The notes under the pieces were generated by a model that ran no database searches, was not told where the DNA came from, and saw only the letters and a program-made list of their open reading frames with translations. This document shows, in pieces, positions 7,150 through 15,091 of a DNA stretch of 34,824 nucleotides. The DNA is from Azovibrio restrictus. GTDB taxonomy: Bacteria; Bacteroidota; Bacteroidia; Chitinophagales; Chitinophagaceae. The position numbers and the translations under genes are program-made. The DNA lies in assembly GCA_029255605.1 (NCBI GenBank), contig JANLJF010000084.1:1-34824 (forward strand). The letters are read 5' to 3'. Position 1 is the first letter of the stretch, and the number at the start of each line of letters is the position of its first letter.

Positions 7150-8203
7150 AATGTCCGCCTCTGTTTAACAAAATATGAAGCGCCTCAAGTTCCTTTATGT
7201 GTGAAGCTATGATCTTAAGAATTGCTACAAAGGGAATAAAAAGGATCATGCCCGATACCCCCCATATGATGCCTCCGGCTAATATCGCAACCATCATGGC
7301 CCAGGTACTAACATTGAGCTGAATGCCTACAACCTTTGGGAAAATAACATTTGCCTCCAGACATTGAACAAATGAAAAAACAAGAATAACACCAATGGGG
7401 TACCAAATGGAGTTGGTAGTAATAAAAGCAACACTAATGGGCAGTGCAGCACTTATTACAATACCTGCATAGGGAATTACCGTCATAATTGCCGTGAGCA
7501 TACCAAAGAGTATTGCATGCTTAATGCCCAGTGCCATCAGGCCTATACTATTAAGAACGCCAACTATGATATAGACCAGAATCATACCTTTTATGTAATT
7601 GAAATAAGTGTGTATGACTTCTTTTAAAATGGCATTAACCCTGTCGCGCATTCTTTCACCAAGGTAATGGTACAGGAACTTTACAAATACAGCGCGATGG
7701 TATAAAAATAGTGCAGCGAATATGGGTATAAGAAATAATGAAAAGAACGTGCCCGCCGTTGCTGCAACAGTTGACCGCAGCAGGCTACCTACAGATGCTG
7801 AACTATTTATAACCAGATTGTGTGTCCATTCCGTTTGCATTAACGGTGAAATTGAAAAAGAAGTAGTAAGCCATTCCTGGAAACGGGTGAGCATTGGCTT
7901 TACCTTCTGCGTCAAAGCAGGTAAATCCTGCCGAAACAGACCTATTTGCCAATAGAGCAAGATAAGCAATGCACTAAAGAGCACTATTACCATAGAAAGT
8001 GCTATGGCAATAGCAAGCCCTTTAGACAGTTTATATGTTTCAAGTTTTCGGCATACGGGATACAAAACTATAGCTATGAACAGGCCATAGAACATCGGAA
8101 TAAACAGCGTTCTTCCCAAAAAGAGAATTAAAGCTACCAGAAAGAAAAGCAGCAACGCCCGCACTGTCACAGCAATATTATCCGTAGTATCCTGAGCTTG
8201 CAT
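7148..8203 (-). CDS. AI-2E family transporter (PerM/UPF0118)
   Basis: 351 residues, strongly hydrophobic. Helices cluster at about 12-75 and 150-340, with a soluble stretch between about 80 and 150. The C-terminal half has the family pattern, with PYAGIVISAALPISVAF, FPKVVGIQLNVSTWAMMVAILAGG and GMILFIPFVAILK. The family includes TqsA (autoinducer-2 export), PerM-like proteins and Na+/H+ antiporters, so the substrate cannot be set from sequence. Single gene, convergent with YtxH. No Crp/Fnr box was seen in its 94-bp upstream region. Confidence 0.88.
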   Translation of the reverse strand: MQAQDTTDNIAVTVRALLLFFLVALILFLGRTLFIPMFYGLFIAIVLYPVCRKLETYKLSKGLAIAIALSMVIVLFSALLILLYWQIGLFRQDLPALTQKVKPMLTRFQEWLTTSFSISPLMQTEWTHNLVINSSASVGSLLRSTVAATAGTFFSLFLIPIFAALFLYHRAVFVKFLYHYLGERMRDRVNAILKEVIHTYFNYIKGMILVYIIVGVLNSIGLMALGIKHAILFGMLTAIMTVIPYAGIVISAALPISVAFITTNSIWYPIGVILVFSFVQCLEANVIFPKVVGIQLNVSTWAMMVAILAGGIIWGVSGMILFIPFVAILKIIASHIKELEALHILLNRGGH

Positions 8204-8297
8204 TAAAACAGATTACTTTATTAGTAAAACAAGCAACTGCAGGGCATATCTATCTTTCAATACGATATAAAATGACACGCAAACTTGCATAAAATCA

Positions 8298-8681
8298 CTA
8301 CATCCAGTGTGTAGCAAACCGGTTAAACTCATGCCTTAAATCATTCACAATAGTTGCCTCCTGCTGATACCTTTCATCAAGCAACTCATGTTGTTTCAGC
8401 AAATCGGCCTCTACGTACCCGGCCTTAGAATCAGAAGCTTCGCGGGCAAGAGTAGCTACGTAAGCTTCTATATCATGATTAAGGCGGTCCAACTGGTCGG
8501 CTTGTACTTTGAACTGGTTCTCATAATGCTCAACCTGCGGCAGCATGTCTGCATTAGTATTCTTGCCGGCTATTTCGGTTAACCTCTTTTTCAATATTTC
8601 TATCTCTTGCTGATAAAAAGATGTGGCCCGAAGCCAGTCGTTGTGGCGGTTATTGATATGCGTAATACTAATTTTTTTCAT
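8298..8681 (-). CDS. Hypothetical cytosolic coiled-coil protein
   Basis: 127 residues from the ATG at 8681; the frame runs on to 8765, but that extension crosses the promoter. The protein is almost wholly helical and charged, with heptad-like stretches at about 16-38 and 45-100, and no membrane segment. I recognise no family. It lies 102 bp downstream of the universal stress protein on the same strand and has its own tandem Crp/Fnr-box promoter. A small structural or adaptor role under stress is possible, but nothing in the sequence proves it. Confidence 0.75.
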   Translation of the reverse strand: MKKISITHINNRHNDWLRATSFYQQEIEILKKRLTEIAGKNTNADMLPQVEHYENQFKVQADQLDRLNHDIEAYVATLAREASDSKAGYVEADLLKQHELLDERYQQEATIVNDLRHEFNRFATHWM

Positions 8682-8699
8682 AATCTTTATTTTGTAGAA

Positions 8700-8764
8700 C
8701 AAACTTAAACTGTAAAAGAAAAGTGACTGCTGACTTGTGTCAACATAGATAGTGAGACAAATCA
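8700..8764 (-). promoter_or_regulatory. Tandem Crp/Fnr-box promoter of the coiled-coil gene
   Basis: Clearest example of the layout. Perfect -7 element TAAGTTTG on the - strand (8707 down to 8700). Proximal box TGAC-TTGT-GTCA at 8731-8742, centre 29.5 bp from the -7 T. Distal box TGAG-ACAA-ATCA at 8753-8764, exactly 22 bp further. Predicted start is near 8694, leaving a leader of about 13 nt. Confidence 0.7.
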
Positions 8765-8783
8765 ATTGCTAGCTACTATCTTA

Positions 8784-9581
8784 TCAACTGGTGTGGCACA
8801 CAAAGAGCGGCACACGGTATTTTGAAATCAAATCATCAGCAAAGCTTGGATGAAACCACTGAGATAAAGCAGTTCTCCCGAAGGCCCCGGCAATGACTAA
8901 CATAGGTAGGGGTTTTACTCCCGACCCGAAATACTCATCTGCATCGGAACGTATGTTAACAAAAGAGTGATTGGGAAAATACCCGGTTATCCATTGTGCC
9001 ATGTTTTCTTTATACGGAATATCTTCACCATCCTTCCCCATGTGCAGGAAGATACTATCCAAAGTTCTGAATTCAGGAAAGAGATATGTGAATTGCTTGA
9101 TTGCCGACATTGATGATTGGCTACCATCATAAGCAAACAGCAGATGCTCCGGGAAACTTACGTTTTCCGGAATAACCATGACAGGACACTCTGAACGGTG
9201 CAACACGTCTTTGGTTGCTTCTAATATAGTGCTCCCCTCTTCCTTATAAAAACTATCATCCGCAACAAGGATTAAATCAGCAAACCTGCTTTCTTTAATT
9301 ATCTGTGATACGCCTTGTTCCATTGACCCATGATGTATAACACAATTTATTTGATGCTCTTTACTCCACTCCATCAGCCTATGTGTATTTATCTCTACAG
9401 CAGGATCTACTAACGTACCTGCACTGGCTGCAGAATAGGCTGCCCAGTTTTCGATGTGCACCATCTCTGGAAATACGAGTGCGGTTAACGATACTGGTGA
9501 TTGCTCGTTGAGTTTGCTAGCAAATTCGAAAGCACTATCAGGAAATTTCTTACCCTGAACTACTATCAAAATATTTTTCAT
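8784..9581 (-). CDS. Universal stress protein, tandem UspA domains
   Basis: 265 residues from the ATG at 9581; the frame extends to 9662, but MKNILIVVQGKKFPDS is the natural Usp start. There are two Usp folds (about 1-140 and 145-265). The first ends in VLHRSECPVMVIPE and the second in SKYRVPLFVCHTS. The second domain has MLVIAGAFGRTALSQWF in place of a clean G-x2-G-x9-G-S/T ATP signature, so nucleotide binding may be lost. Double-Usp proteins of this kind are common in Bacteroidota stress loci. Its promoter carries a perfect Crp/Fnr box plus a half-box 22 bp downstream. Confidence 0.88.
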   Translation of the reverse strand: MKNILIVVQGKKFPDSAFEFASKLNEQSPVSLTALVFPEMVHIENWAAYSAASAGTLVDPAVEINTHRLMEWSKEHQINCVIHHGSMEQGVSQIIKESRFADLILVADDSFYKEEGSTILEATKDVLHRSECPVMVIPENVSFPEHLLFAYDGSQSSMSAIKQFTYLFPEFRTLDSIFLHMGKDGEDIPYKENMAQWITGYFPNHSFVNIRSDADEYFGSGVKPLPMLVIAGAFGRTALSQWFHPSFADDLISKYRVPLFVCHTS

Positions 9582-9597
9582 GATACTTATTTTGAAG

Positions 9598-9661
9598 CAA
9601 ATTAGCTTCAACTGACTCGTAGACCAATGATCAAACAAGCGCAATAAACTGATTAAAATCA
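9598..9661 (-). promoter_or_regulatory. Crp/Fnr-box promoter of the universal stress protein gene
   Basis: Perfect box TGAT-TAAA-ATCA at 9650-9661. Twenty-two bp nearer the gene, at 9628-9639, only one half is kept (TGAT-CAAA-CAAG). Its centre is 29.5 bp from the T of TAATTTGC (9604 down to 9597), a degenerate -7 element. The full box would therefore sit near -63.5 and the half-box near -41.5. Confidence 0.5.
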
Positions 9662-9707
9662 ACTATCCGCATTCTACAGACTTTTTCAAGATCATTTTGT
9701 TTTTAGA

Positions 9708-9772
9708 CTATGCAAATCAGTCTGAACTATGACCTCAATCATCTATTCAGTATAGTACTACTGCTTTCTTTG
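9708..9772 (+). promoter_or_regulatory. Crp/Fnr-box promoter of the BON gene
   Basis: Box TGAC-CTCA-ATCA at 9730-9741, with TTTCTTTG (9765-9772, one mismatch to TAnnTTTG) starting 29.5 bp from its centre. A half-box CTAT-GCAA-ATCA lies 22 bp upstream at 9708-9719. Predicted start is near 9777, giving a leader of about 75 nt. Confidence 0.6.
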
Positions 9773-9853
9773 TATAGCGGGGTATGCATAACAAGACACA
9801 ATTAAAGACGGTACACTACCGCTTAGGTAATTGCAAATTTTAATTCAACAGTT

Positions 9854-10267
9854 ATGAAGAAAGCATTGGGATTTGAAGAAGAAATAAAGAATATCCTGAA
9901 ACAATATATGCCATTTCGCGACTTCAGAATAACAACGAATGAAGGATTTACAGTTTTAGCTTTAGCACGACCCAAACGCAACTTATTTGATGCACTTGCA
10001 ACTATTAAACATCCCAAGCCGTTGATAATTGAAACAATACAACCAGGCAATTCACTTGATGAAACCCTACTTAAAAGTATCATCAGAGCATTACAGCGCA
10101 ATACGAAGCTGGCGACAGACAACTTAATAATATACGTAGAAGAGACGCAAGTCATCTTAGAAGGACTTACTACGTGGCGTTTTGAGAACGAAGCAATTGG
10201 CAGGATAATATGGGGAGTAAAAGGCGTTCAATCAGTATGTAATCTAATGAAAGCAAAATATGATTAA
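9854..10267 (+). CDS. BON domain-containing protein
   Basis: 137 residues. The C-terminal half (about 72-133) fits a BON domain: IIRALQRNTKLATDNLIIYV, then VILEGLTTWRFENEAIGRI, then WGVKGVQSVCNLM. The order helix, strand, V-x-L-x-G, helix, GV-x-x-V-x-N is typical. The first 70 residues have a weaker alpha/beta pattern and may be a diverged partner domain. There is no signal peptide, unlike the periplasmic OsmY, so it appears cytosolic. BON proteins are linked with osmotic or envelope stress and membrane binding. A polysaccharide deacetylase follows after 27 bp and may be cotranscribed. Confidence 0.78.
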   Translation: MKKALGFEEEIKNILKQYMPFRDFRITTNEGFTVLALARPKRNLFDALATIKHPKPLIIETIQPGNSLDETLLKSIIRALQRNTKLATDNLIIYVEETQVILEGLTTWRFENEAIGRIIWGVKGVQSVCNLMKAKYD

Positions 10268-10294
10268 CAAAACTAAAAAGCGTTAGTAGCCCAA

Positions 10295-11083
10295 ATGGAA
10301 AAATTAGTTTTCACCTGCCTGTTATACATCAGCATGTTGGGCTGGCACTCTTCCAGACAAATTGATAACCATCTACCTGTTAACGTTAGTTCCAAAAGTA
10401 CTTTTATCAAACAAGTACCTGTTCTCTGCTATCACCAGATTCGTGACTGGAAGGCTACAGACTCAAAATCAGCCAAAACCTATATTACCCCTATAAAGCG
10501 CTTTAGCGAACATATCAAAATGCTGCGCGACAGTGGCTATCATACTATCAGCCCTGACCAGTTGACTGCATATTTATTGCATCATCAACCACTTCCTGAA
10601 AAACCAATATTGTTGACATTTGACGATGGCACAGCTTCACAATATACCAATGCATTGCCGGAGCTGGATAAATACGGCTTTAATGCAACATTTTTCATCA
10701 TGACTGTTACTATCAACCAACCCGATTATTTAAATCGCAAACAACTGGCAGAAATAAGTGCGCTTGGCCATTCTATTGGTTGCCATACATGGGATCATCA
10801 TGATGTAAGAAATTATAAGGATCAAGATTGGGCAACACAACTAACCAAACCAACCAAACTGCTGCAAGAAATTACAGGCAAGCCGGTCCTTTATTTTTCA
10901 TATCCGTATGGGGCATGGAATGCTCAAGCTATTGGGCACCTTAAAAACCATGGCTACTCGTCTGCATTCCAATTAAGCGGTAAGCAAGATACTGCTGAAC
11001 CAATGTATACAATAAGAAGAATTATAGTAGATGGGCATTGGACGGCCAATCAGTTGAATCATACAATAAAAGAACAGTTTTAG
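10295..11083 (+). CDS. Polysaccharide deacetylase (NodB/CE4 family)
   Basis: 262 residues with an N-terminal hydrophobic signal-like segment (about 3-18), so probably exported or membrane-tethered. The CE4 catalytic core is intact: TFDDG (108-112, catalytic base and metal Asp), metal histidines His164 and His168 in CHTWDHHD, and SYPYGAWN. The early VPVLCYHQI motif is typical of the PgaB/IcaB-like branch, which removes acetyl groups from poly-N-acetylglucosamine or peptidoglycan. Substrate is not determinable. It lies 27 bp after the BON gene with no promoter between, so an operon is likely. Confidence 0.88.
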   Translation: MEKLVFTCLLYISMLGWHSSRQIDNHLPVNVSSKSTFIKQVPVLCYHQIRDWKATDSKSAKTYITPIKRFSEHIKMLRDSGYHTISPDQLTAYLLHHQPLPEKPILLTFDDGTASQYTNALPELDKYGFNATFFIMTVTINQPDYLNRKQLAEISALGHSIGCHTWDHHDVRNYKDQDWATQLTKPTKLLQEITGKPVLYFSYPYGAWNAQAIGHLKNHGYSSAFQLSGKQDTAEPMYTIRRIIVDGHWTANQLNHTIKEQF

Positions 11084-11094
11084 ATATCGTAAAC

Positions 11095-11159
11095 TGACAG
11101 TTGTCATGTATTGTTTTGACGGGAAATAGCAGTTTTTAGCTTCCATTAAAGCAGCTTTG
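11095..11159 (+). promoter_or_regulatory. Crp/Fnr-box promoter of the lipoprotein gene
   Basis: Perfect box TGAC-AGTT-GTCA at 11095-11106, and 22 bp downstream a half-box TGAC-GGGA-AATA at 11117-11128. The half-box centre is 29.5 bp from CAGCTTTG (11152-11159), a -7 candidate with one mismatch. This is the same full-box-then-half-box arrangement as at the universal stress and ELWxxDGT genes. Confidence 0.55.
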
Positions 11160-11189
11160 CAATAGCACTTTTCAGATAAGAAACCTGTT

Positions 11190-12230
11190 ATGACTAAATA
11201 CACTCTAAGACCTACACTAGCTGTTGCACTTCTCCTTGGCATTGCATTCAGTGCTTGTAACAAAACGGATGCTAATAGAGTGCCTGACAAAACAAGCTTG
11301 AAAAAGAAACAGGTTACCATTGCTTTTGACAGTAGTCAAATCGAGCACGTTCATATCGATACAGCTTTATATGATACTTTGCAACTACATTTAGTACACG
11401 GCAAGCCGAATGCAAAATGGCCCGTAAAATCATACGCTTTACCGGGTGCTATACTACCATTCAATCGTGTGGTTGCTTACTACGGCAATTTTTATTCAAA
11501 AGGCATGGGTATTCTTGGAGAACTGCCTACCGAAGAAATGCTCAATAAACTGCAAGCGGAAGCACGCAGCTGGGAAACCGCCGACCCAACCATCCCGGTT
11601 GTGCCTGCACTACATTATATTGCCGTAACTGCACATCGTAGCCCCGGTGCAGGAGCAAAATATCGCCTGCGCATGCCCGATCATCAAATTGAAAAGGCGC
11701 TGGAACTGGCTAAAAGTATAAATGCCATTGTGTTTTTGGATGTACAAATTGGCCATAGCAGCTTGCAAGAAGAGCTACCTGCGCTGGAGCATTTTTTAAA
11801 ACTGCCCCAGGTGCACCTTGGCATTGACCCGGAATACTCTATGAAAGGCGGAGAAATTCCTTGCGCGAAAATTGGCACCTATGATGCGGCTGATATCAAT
11901 TATGCATCAGCATACCTTGCCGGGCTCGTCAAGAAATTCGAATTACCCCCCAAAATACTTGTCGTACACCGATTTACAAGAGATATGGTGACTAACTACA
12001 AGCAAATAGTACTACGGCCTGAAGTGCAAATTGTAATGAATATGGATGGGTTTGGTTTCCCGGCTAAAAAGATCAGTAGTTATGAAATTGCAATTTCCAC
12101 GGAACCGATTCAATTTGCCGGTTTTAAATTGTTTTATAAGAATGATAAACTCACTGCACCCTATCGCCTTATGACGCCAAAAGAAGTGCTCAACCTTTTT
12201 CCAAGCCCGGTTTATATACAATATCAATAA
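11190..12230 (+). CDS. Uncharacterised lipoprotein with a TIM-barrel-like domain
   Basis: 346 residues. The N-terminal signal ends in IAFSAC, a lipobox-like site with Cys22, so it is likely lipid-anchored. The rest resembles a barrel domain seen in uncharacterised exported proteins of several phyla: VAYYGNFYSKGMGILGEL (about 92-109), VFLDVQIGHSS, and LGIDPEYSM with a conserved-looking acidic pair, followed by ILVVHRFT. The acidic residues at strand ends recall glycoside hydrolases, but no catalytic assignment can be made. It has its own Crp/Fnr-box promoter and converges with the Na/Pi gene across 11 bp. A further TGAC-AGTA-GTCA (11337-11348) lies inside the coding region. Confidence 0.7.
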   Translation: MTKYTLRPTLAVALLLGIAFSACNKTDANRVPDKTSLKKKQVTIAFDSSQIEHVHIDTALYDTLQLHLVHGKPNAKWPVKSYALPGAILPFNRVVAYYGNFYSKGMGILGELPTEEMLNKLQAEARSWETADPTIPVVPALHYIAVTAHRSPGAGAKYRLRMPDHQIEKALELAKSINAIVFLDVQIGHSSLQEELPALEHFLKLPQVHLGIDPEYSMKGGEIPCAKIGTYDAADINYASAYLAGLVKKFELPPKILVVHRFTRDMVTNYKQIVLRPEVQIVMNMDGFGFPAKKISSYEIAISTEPIQFAGFKLFYKNDKLTAPYRLMTPKEVLNLFPSPVYIQYQ

Positions 12231-12241
12231 GAAGCCGATAT

Positions 12242-13906
12242 TTATCGAATAAAACCGGGCATCTCGTCAAAATACTTAGCTTCATCGCCTGTAAGCTGTA
12301 GCTCTTTCAATGCAAAAACAAGCGATTTGAAGGCGCTGTATATCTCTCGATTAAAGTTGATAATAGTAGAAACTTCAATATCTGAAAGTTGAGACATTGA
12401 AGTGTTATTGTAAAGTTTCTGAAGCCTTCCGTTATACCCATCGCTGATTGTCCGATAAATTTCAACAAGCCCTGCAAACTGCAACTCTTTACCGGCACCT
12501 TTTTCTAATTGTTTCGAAAACTGCTCCAGTAACAATGAAGCAGTTTCTTTCGACTCTATATAAAACTGGTATTTAACGTCGTTGCCGGAATTGCGGAGCT
12601 GAGTAATATCAGACTCTGCATCTTTTATACTTTTGGCTGCATACATACCATTGCGAGCTGCAGTAACCAGTCGGCTTAACAATATTACCTGTTCCTGGCT
12701 AATAGTAGCATTCTGCAGTGTGACAGCGTAAGTATACATATCTCCATGCAGTTGTTTAATAAACTGATATCTATCCGAATTTCTAAGTTCAGAAAATGCT
12801 TCAGACATTGTGCTGTTAAGCTGTTTCAGATTCTCTTTATCAAAAACACCCAGGCAGTACTGGATAATAATCTTCAAGAAATAGGTAGTTTCCTGCTCTA
12901 ACGCAGTTATAGCTAATTCTTCATCTTCCGCAGGTACCTTGTGGATATATAATGTTTGCTGGCTATGTTCTTTAAACCGTCCGTTGAGGAAACGAGCCAT
13001 TCGTCCTAACAATGGAAAGAATAACAGGATGGATACTACGTTAGTTAAAGTTTGAAAAGTGGCCAGTGCCAGCAGCGGTTCTGTAATGCCTATAACTGAA
13101 GTAATAAAATGGTTTACCGGCGTCAGAAAAACGAAAATGACGATGAGGGTTACTATATTAAAAATTATATTCCCTAAAGCAACTCTTTTCACTGTAGCTT
13201 CCTTTCCTGCCGAAGCTATAACTAGCTTGATTGTAGTACCAACCTCAGCTCCCAGAACGATTGCAGTGGCAACATGCAGGTCAATCGCCTTTGCATTAAG
13301 CGCGCTCAACACAAGTGCCACAGTGGCAGCGCTTGATTGTGTCAGTGTCGTAATTATAAGACCGATGATAGGATAAAGGAATATGGGCAAATTACTAAAG
13401 TATTCAGGTTCCAGTCCTTGTATGGAATGTTCCATCCCCATACTCATTACGTCTAGTCCGTAAAAAAGAAAACCAAGGCCTAATAAACAATCAAGCCAGT
13501 GATAGGCGCGGCTTTTTTCGGGGAACATAACACGCATAATACCGGCTACGGCAATAAAGGGCAAAGCAAAAGCTTCAATCTCGAGGCTGAAGCCAACTGA
13601 TGCAATAATCCAGGTATTAAGTGTAGAGCCGATATTGGTACCAAGTGTCACTGCCAAAGCATTGGCCATAGGAATTGTTCCTGCCCCTACAAGACCCAGT
13701 ACGATCAGGTTGACTATGGAACTACTTTGTACTAAACCTGTAACAAGAGCACCACCCATTATGGCTGTAACCGGCCGCACTGTCTGCTTTCTCAAAAACA
13801 ATTTGGCTTCCCTTCCCGTCAAAGCACGAAGCGCCTGGGCAAGAAACTGCATGCCAAGAATAAATATAGCCACACCAGCCAGCAACTTCCATTTATCATA
13901 AAACAT
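12242..13906 (-). CDS. Na/Pi cotransporter family protein with PhoU-like C-terminus
   Basis: 554 residues. The N-terminal two thirds has two inverted NptA/PNaS repeats marked by QSSS (60-63) in GLVQSSSIVNL and QSSA (190-193) in TLTQSSAATV, each followed by GTNIGST or GAEVGTT. These are the Na+ and phosphate binding signatures. Residues from about 320 to the end are helical and cytosolic and resemble the PhoU-like domain of the YjbB type. It may move phosphate or another anion across the inner membrane; YjbB exports phosphate in E. coli. Single gene; no clear Crp/Fnr box in the 204 bp upstream. Confidence 0.9.
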   Translation of the reverse strand: MFYDKWKLLAGVAIFILGMQFLAQALRALTGREAKLFLRKQTVRPVTAIMGGALVTGLVQSSSIVNLIVLGLVGAGTIPMANALAVTLGTNIGSTLNTWIIASVGFSLEIEAFALPFIAVAGIMRVMFPEKSRAYHWLDCLLGLGFLFYGLDVMSMGMEHSIQGLEPEYFSNLPIFLYPIIGLIITTLTQSSAATVALVLSALNAKAIDLHVATAIVLGAEVGTTIKLVIASAGKEATVKRVALGNIIFNIVTLIVIFVFLTPVNHFITSVIGITEPLLALATFQTLTNVVSILLFFPLLGRMARFLNGRFKEHSQQTLYIHKVPAEDEELAITALEQETTYFLKIIIQYCLGVFDKENLKQLNSTMSEAFSELRNSDRYQFIKQLHGDMYTYAVTLQNATISQEQVILLSRLVTAARNGMYAAKSIKDAESDITQLRNSGNDVKYQFYIESKETASLLLEQFSKQLEKGAGKELQFAGLVEIYRTISDGYNGRLQKLYNNTSMSQLSDIEVSTIINFNREIYSAFKSLVFALKELQLTGDEAKYFDEMPGFIR

Positions 13907-14110
13907 TCGCCGCCGAATAAAGATGTAAATGAAAACTTTGGGAAAGAGGAACAGCCATGACTATACCTGTTTCCTATCAAAATTTAAATGTAAGCCAATA
14001 ATTAATACCTTAAAATGGATGCCGGCACGGATATAAAGGGAAGTAATGACTCTGATGTAACTGCCTGTAACAATGCTATTTTTAAGTGGCATTGCTAATG
14101 CACGGCAGGC
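13907..14110. other. Intergenic region between Na/Pi and MlaD genes
   Basis: 204 bp upstream of the Na/Pi gene and downstream of mlaD. TACATTTA on the - strand (13992 down to 13985) resembles a -7 element, but no acceptable box lies at the expected distance. A short imperfect stem, CAATGC at 14071-14076 and GCATTG at 14089-14094, may end mlaD transcription. Nothing else stands out. Confidence 0.3.
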
Positions 14111-15088
14111 CTACTTACCCTTTTTGCGTTCCTGTTTTCGGAAGTAGCCCCTCAGCAAGAAATTGTGCTTTAACGCTTCCATATCTTCATTAAAGGCCTT
14201 GGTACCTTGTTCTATATTTTCTAAGCTATTCTGCAGGCGCTTAGTGGCTAACGAATCTTTGAGCAGTAGGCGCACGGCCCCTTGCCCACTATCCAAATCG
14301 GCACTCACAGCTGAAACTATAATTTCCAGCTCTGCTATGAGCGCATCTGAGCGGGCGGCAGCACTGTTGATATGATTAATTGCCTGTGCAACCTCCGTTG
14401 CTGCCTGGCGGTCTTTCAGCAAAACCCCTAAAGTACCTTCCCCTTTTTGTGTTTCGTCAATCATCTGCTTTATGCCGGTAGCAGCCACCTTTATGTCTAT
14501 AGAAGCATCGTGGAAGTTGTGAAGAATACGACGCAAATCATCAGCAATGATTGTATCAGCAAGCAGTTCACGTACCAACGAACTATTATTAAGCCTTTCT
14601 GAGGTTTCTCTAAGATTTACAGAGATAGCTGCTGCGTTATCCCCGGTAGTACCCAAACTGCTAAGCATAGCGTCAATACCCATTCCTGCACTGGTGCGCA
14701 ATATACCGCCGTCCGGCATAGCTGGGGCATTTGTAGCACCAGCCGATATATTAATCACCTTGTTACCCATCAACCCTTCTGTACCAATCGAAGCCATGGC
14801 ATCGCTATGGATATAAGGGTTCGTTTTTTGATCGATCAGCAAGGTTACTTCAATAGTAGTGTCGTTGACAATCTCAATATCTTTTACTGTGCCGCACTGA
14901 ATACCGGAAAAACGTACATTATTACCGGGCATCAATCCTTCTACGTTACGAAACCTGGCTTTCAGTACAAAATTTGAACCGAAAAAGTGCTGGTTCTTGC
15001 CAATCAGGTAGAGAGAAACTACCAATATGAATAGTCCTGCTATAATAAAGATTCCAAGCTTGATATTATTTATCGAGTTCTTTTTCAT
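14111..15088 (-). CDS. mlaD: MlaD/MCE family lipid-binding protein
   Basis: 325 residues: one N-terminal membrane anchor (about 9-28), a single MCE domain (about 38-115) with VEGLMPGNNVRFSGIQCGTV and SIGTEGLMGNKVINI, then a long helical tail to the C-terminus. It is the periplasmic substrate-binding part of an Mla-type phospholipid transporter anchored in the inner membrane. The extended tail is longer than in E. coli MlaD and may form a helical needle or tunnel, as in other MCE proteins. Starts 3 bp after the ATPase gene ends, so it is third in the mlaE-mlaF-mlaD operon. Confidence 0.9.
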   Translation of the reverse strand: MKKNSINNIKLGIFIIAGLFILVVSLYLIGKNQHFFGSNFVLKARFRNVEGLMPGNNVRFSGIQCGTVKDIEIVNDTTIEVTLLIDQKTNPYIHSDAMASIGTEGLMGNKVINISAGATNAPAMPDGGILRTSAGMGIDAMLSSLGTTGDNAAAISVNLRETSERLNNSSLVRELLADTIIADDLRRILHNFHDASIDIKVAATGIKQMIDETQKGEGTLGVLLKDRQAATEVAQAINHINSAAARSDALIAELEIIVSAVSADLDSGQGAVRLLLKDSLATKRLQNSLENIEQGTKAFNEDMEALKHNFLLRGYFRKQERKKGK

Positions 15089-15091
15089 GAT

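Noticed and set aside
13985-13992. TACATTTA-like -7 element before the Na/Pi gene as a regulon member
   Set aside because: The sequence at the expected box position (14016-14027) keeps only a few of the required bases.
14071-14094. Short stem CAATGC/GCATTG after mlaD
   Set aside because: Only 6 bp with a long loop and no T-run on the relevant strand; too weak to list as a terminator.
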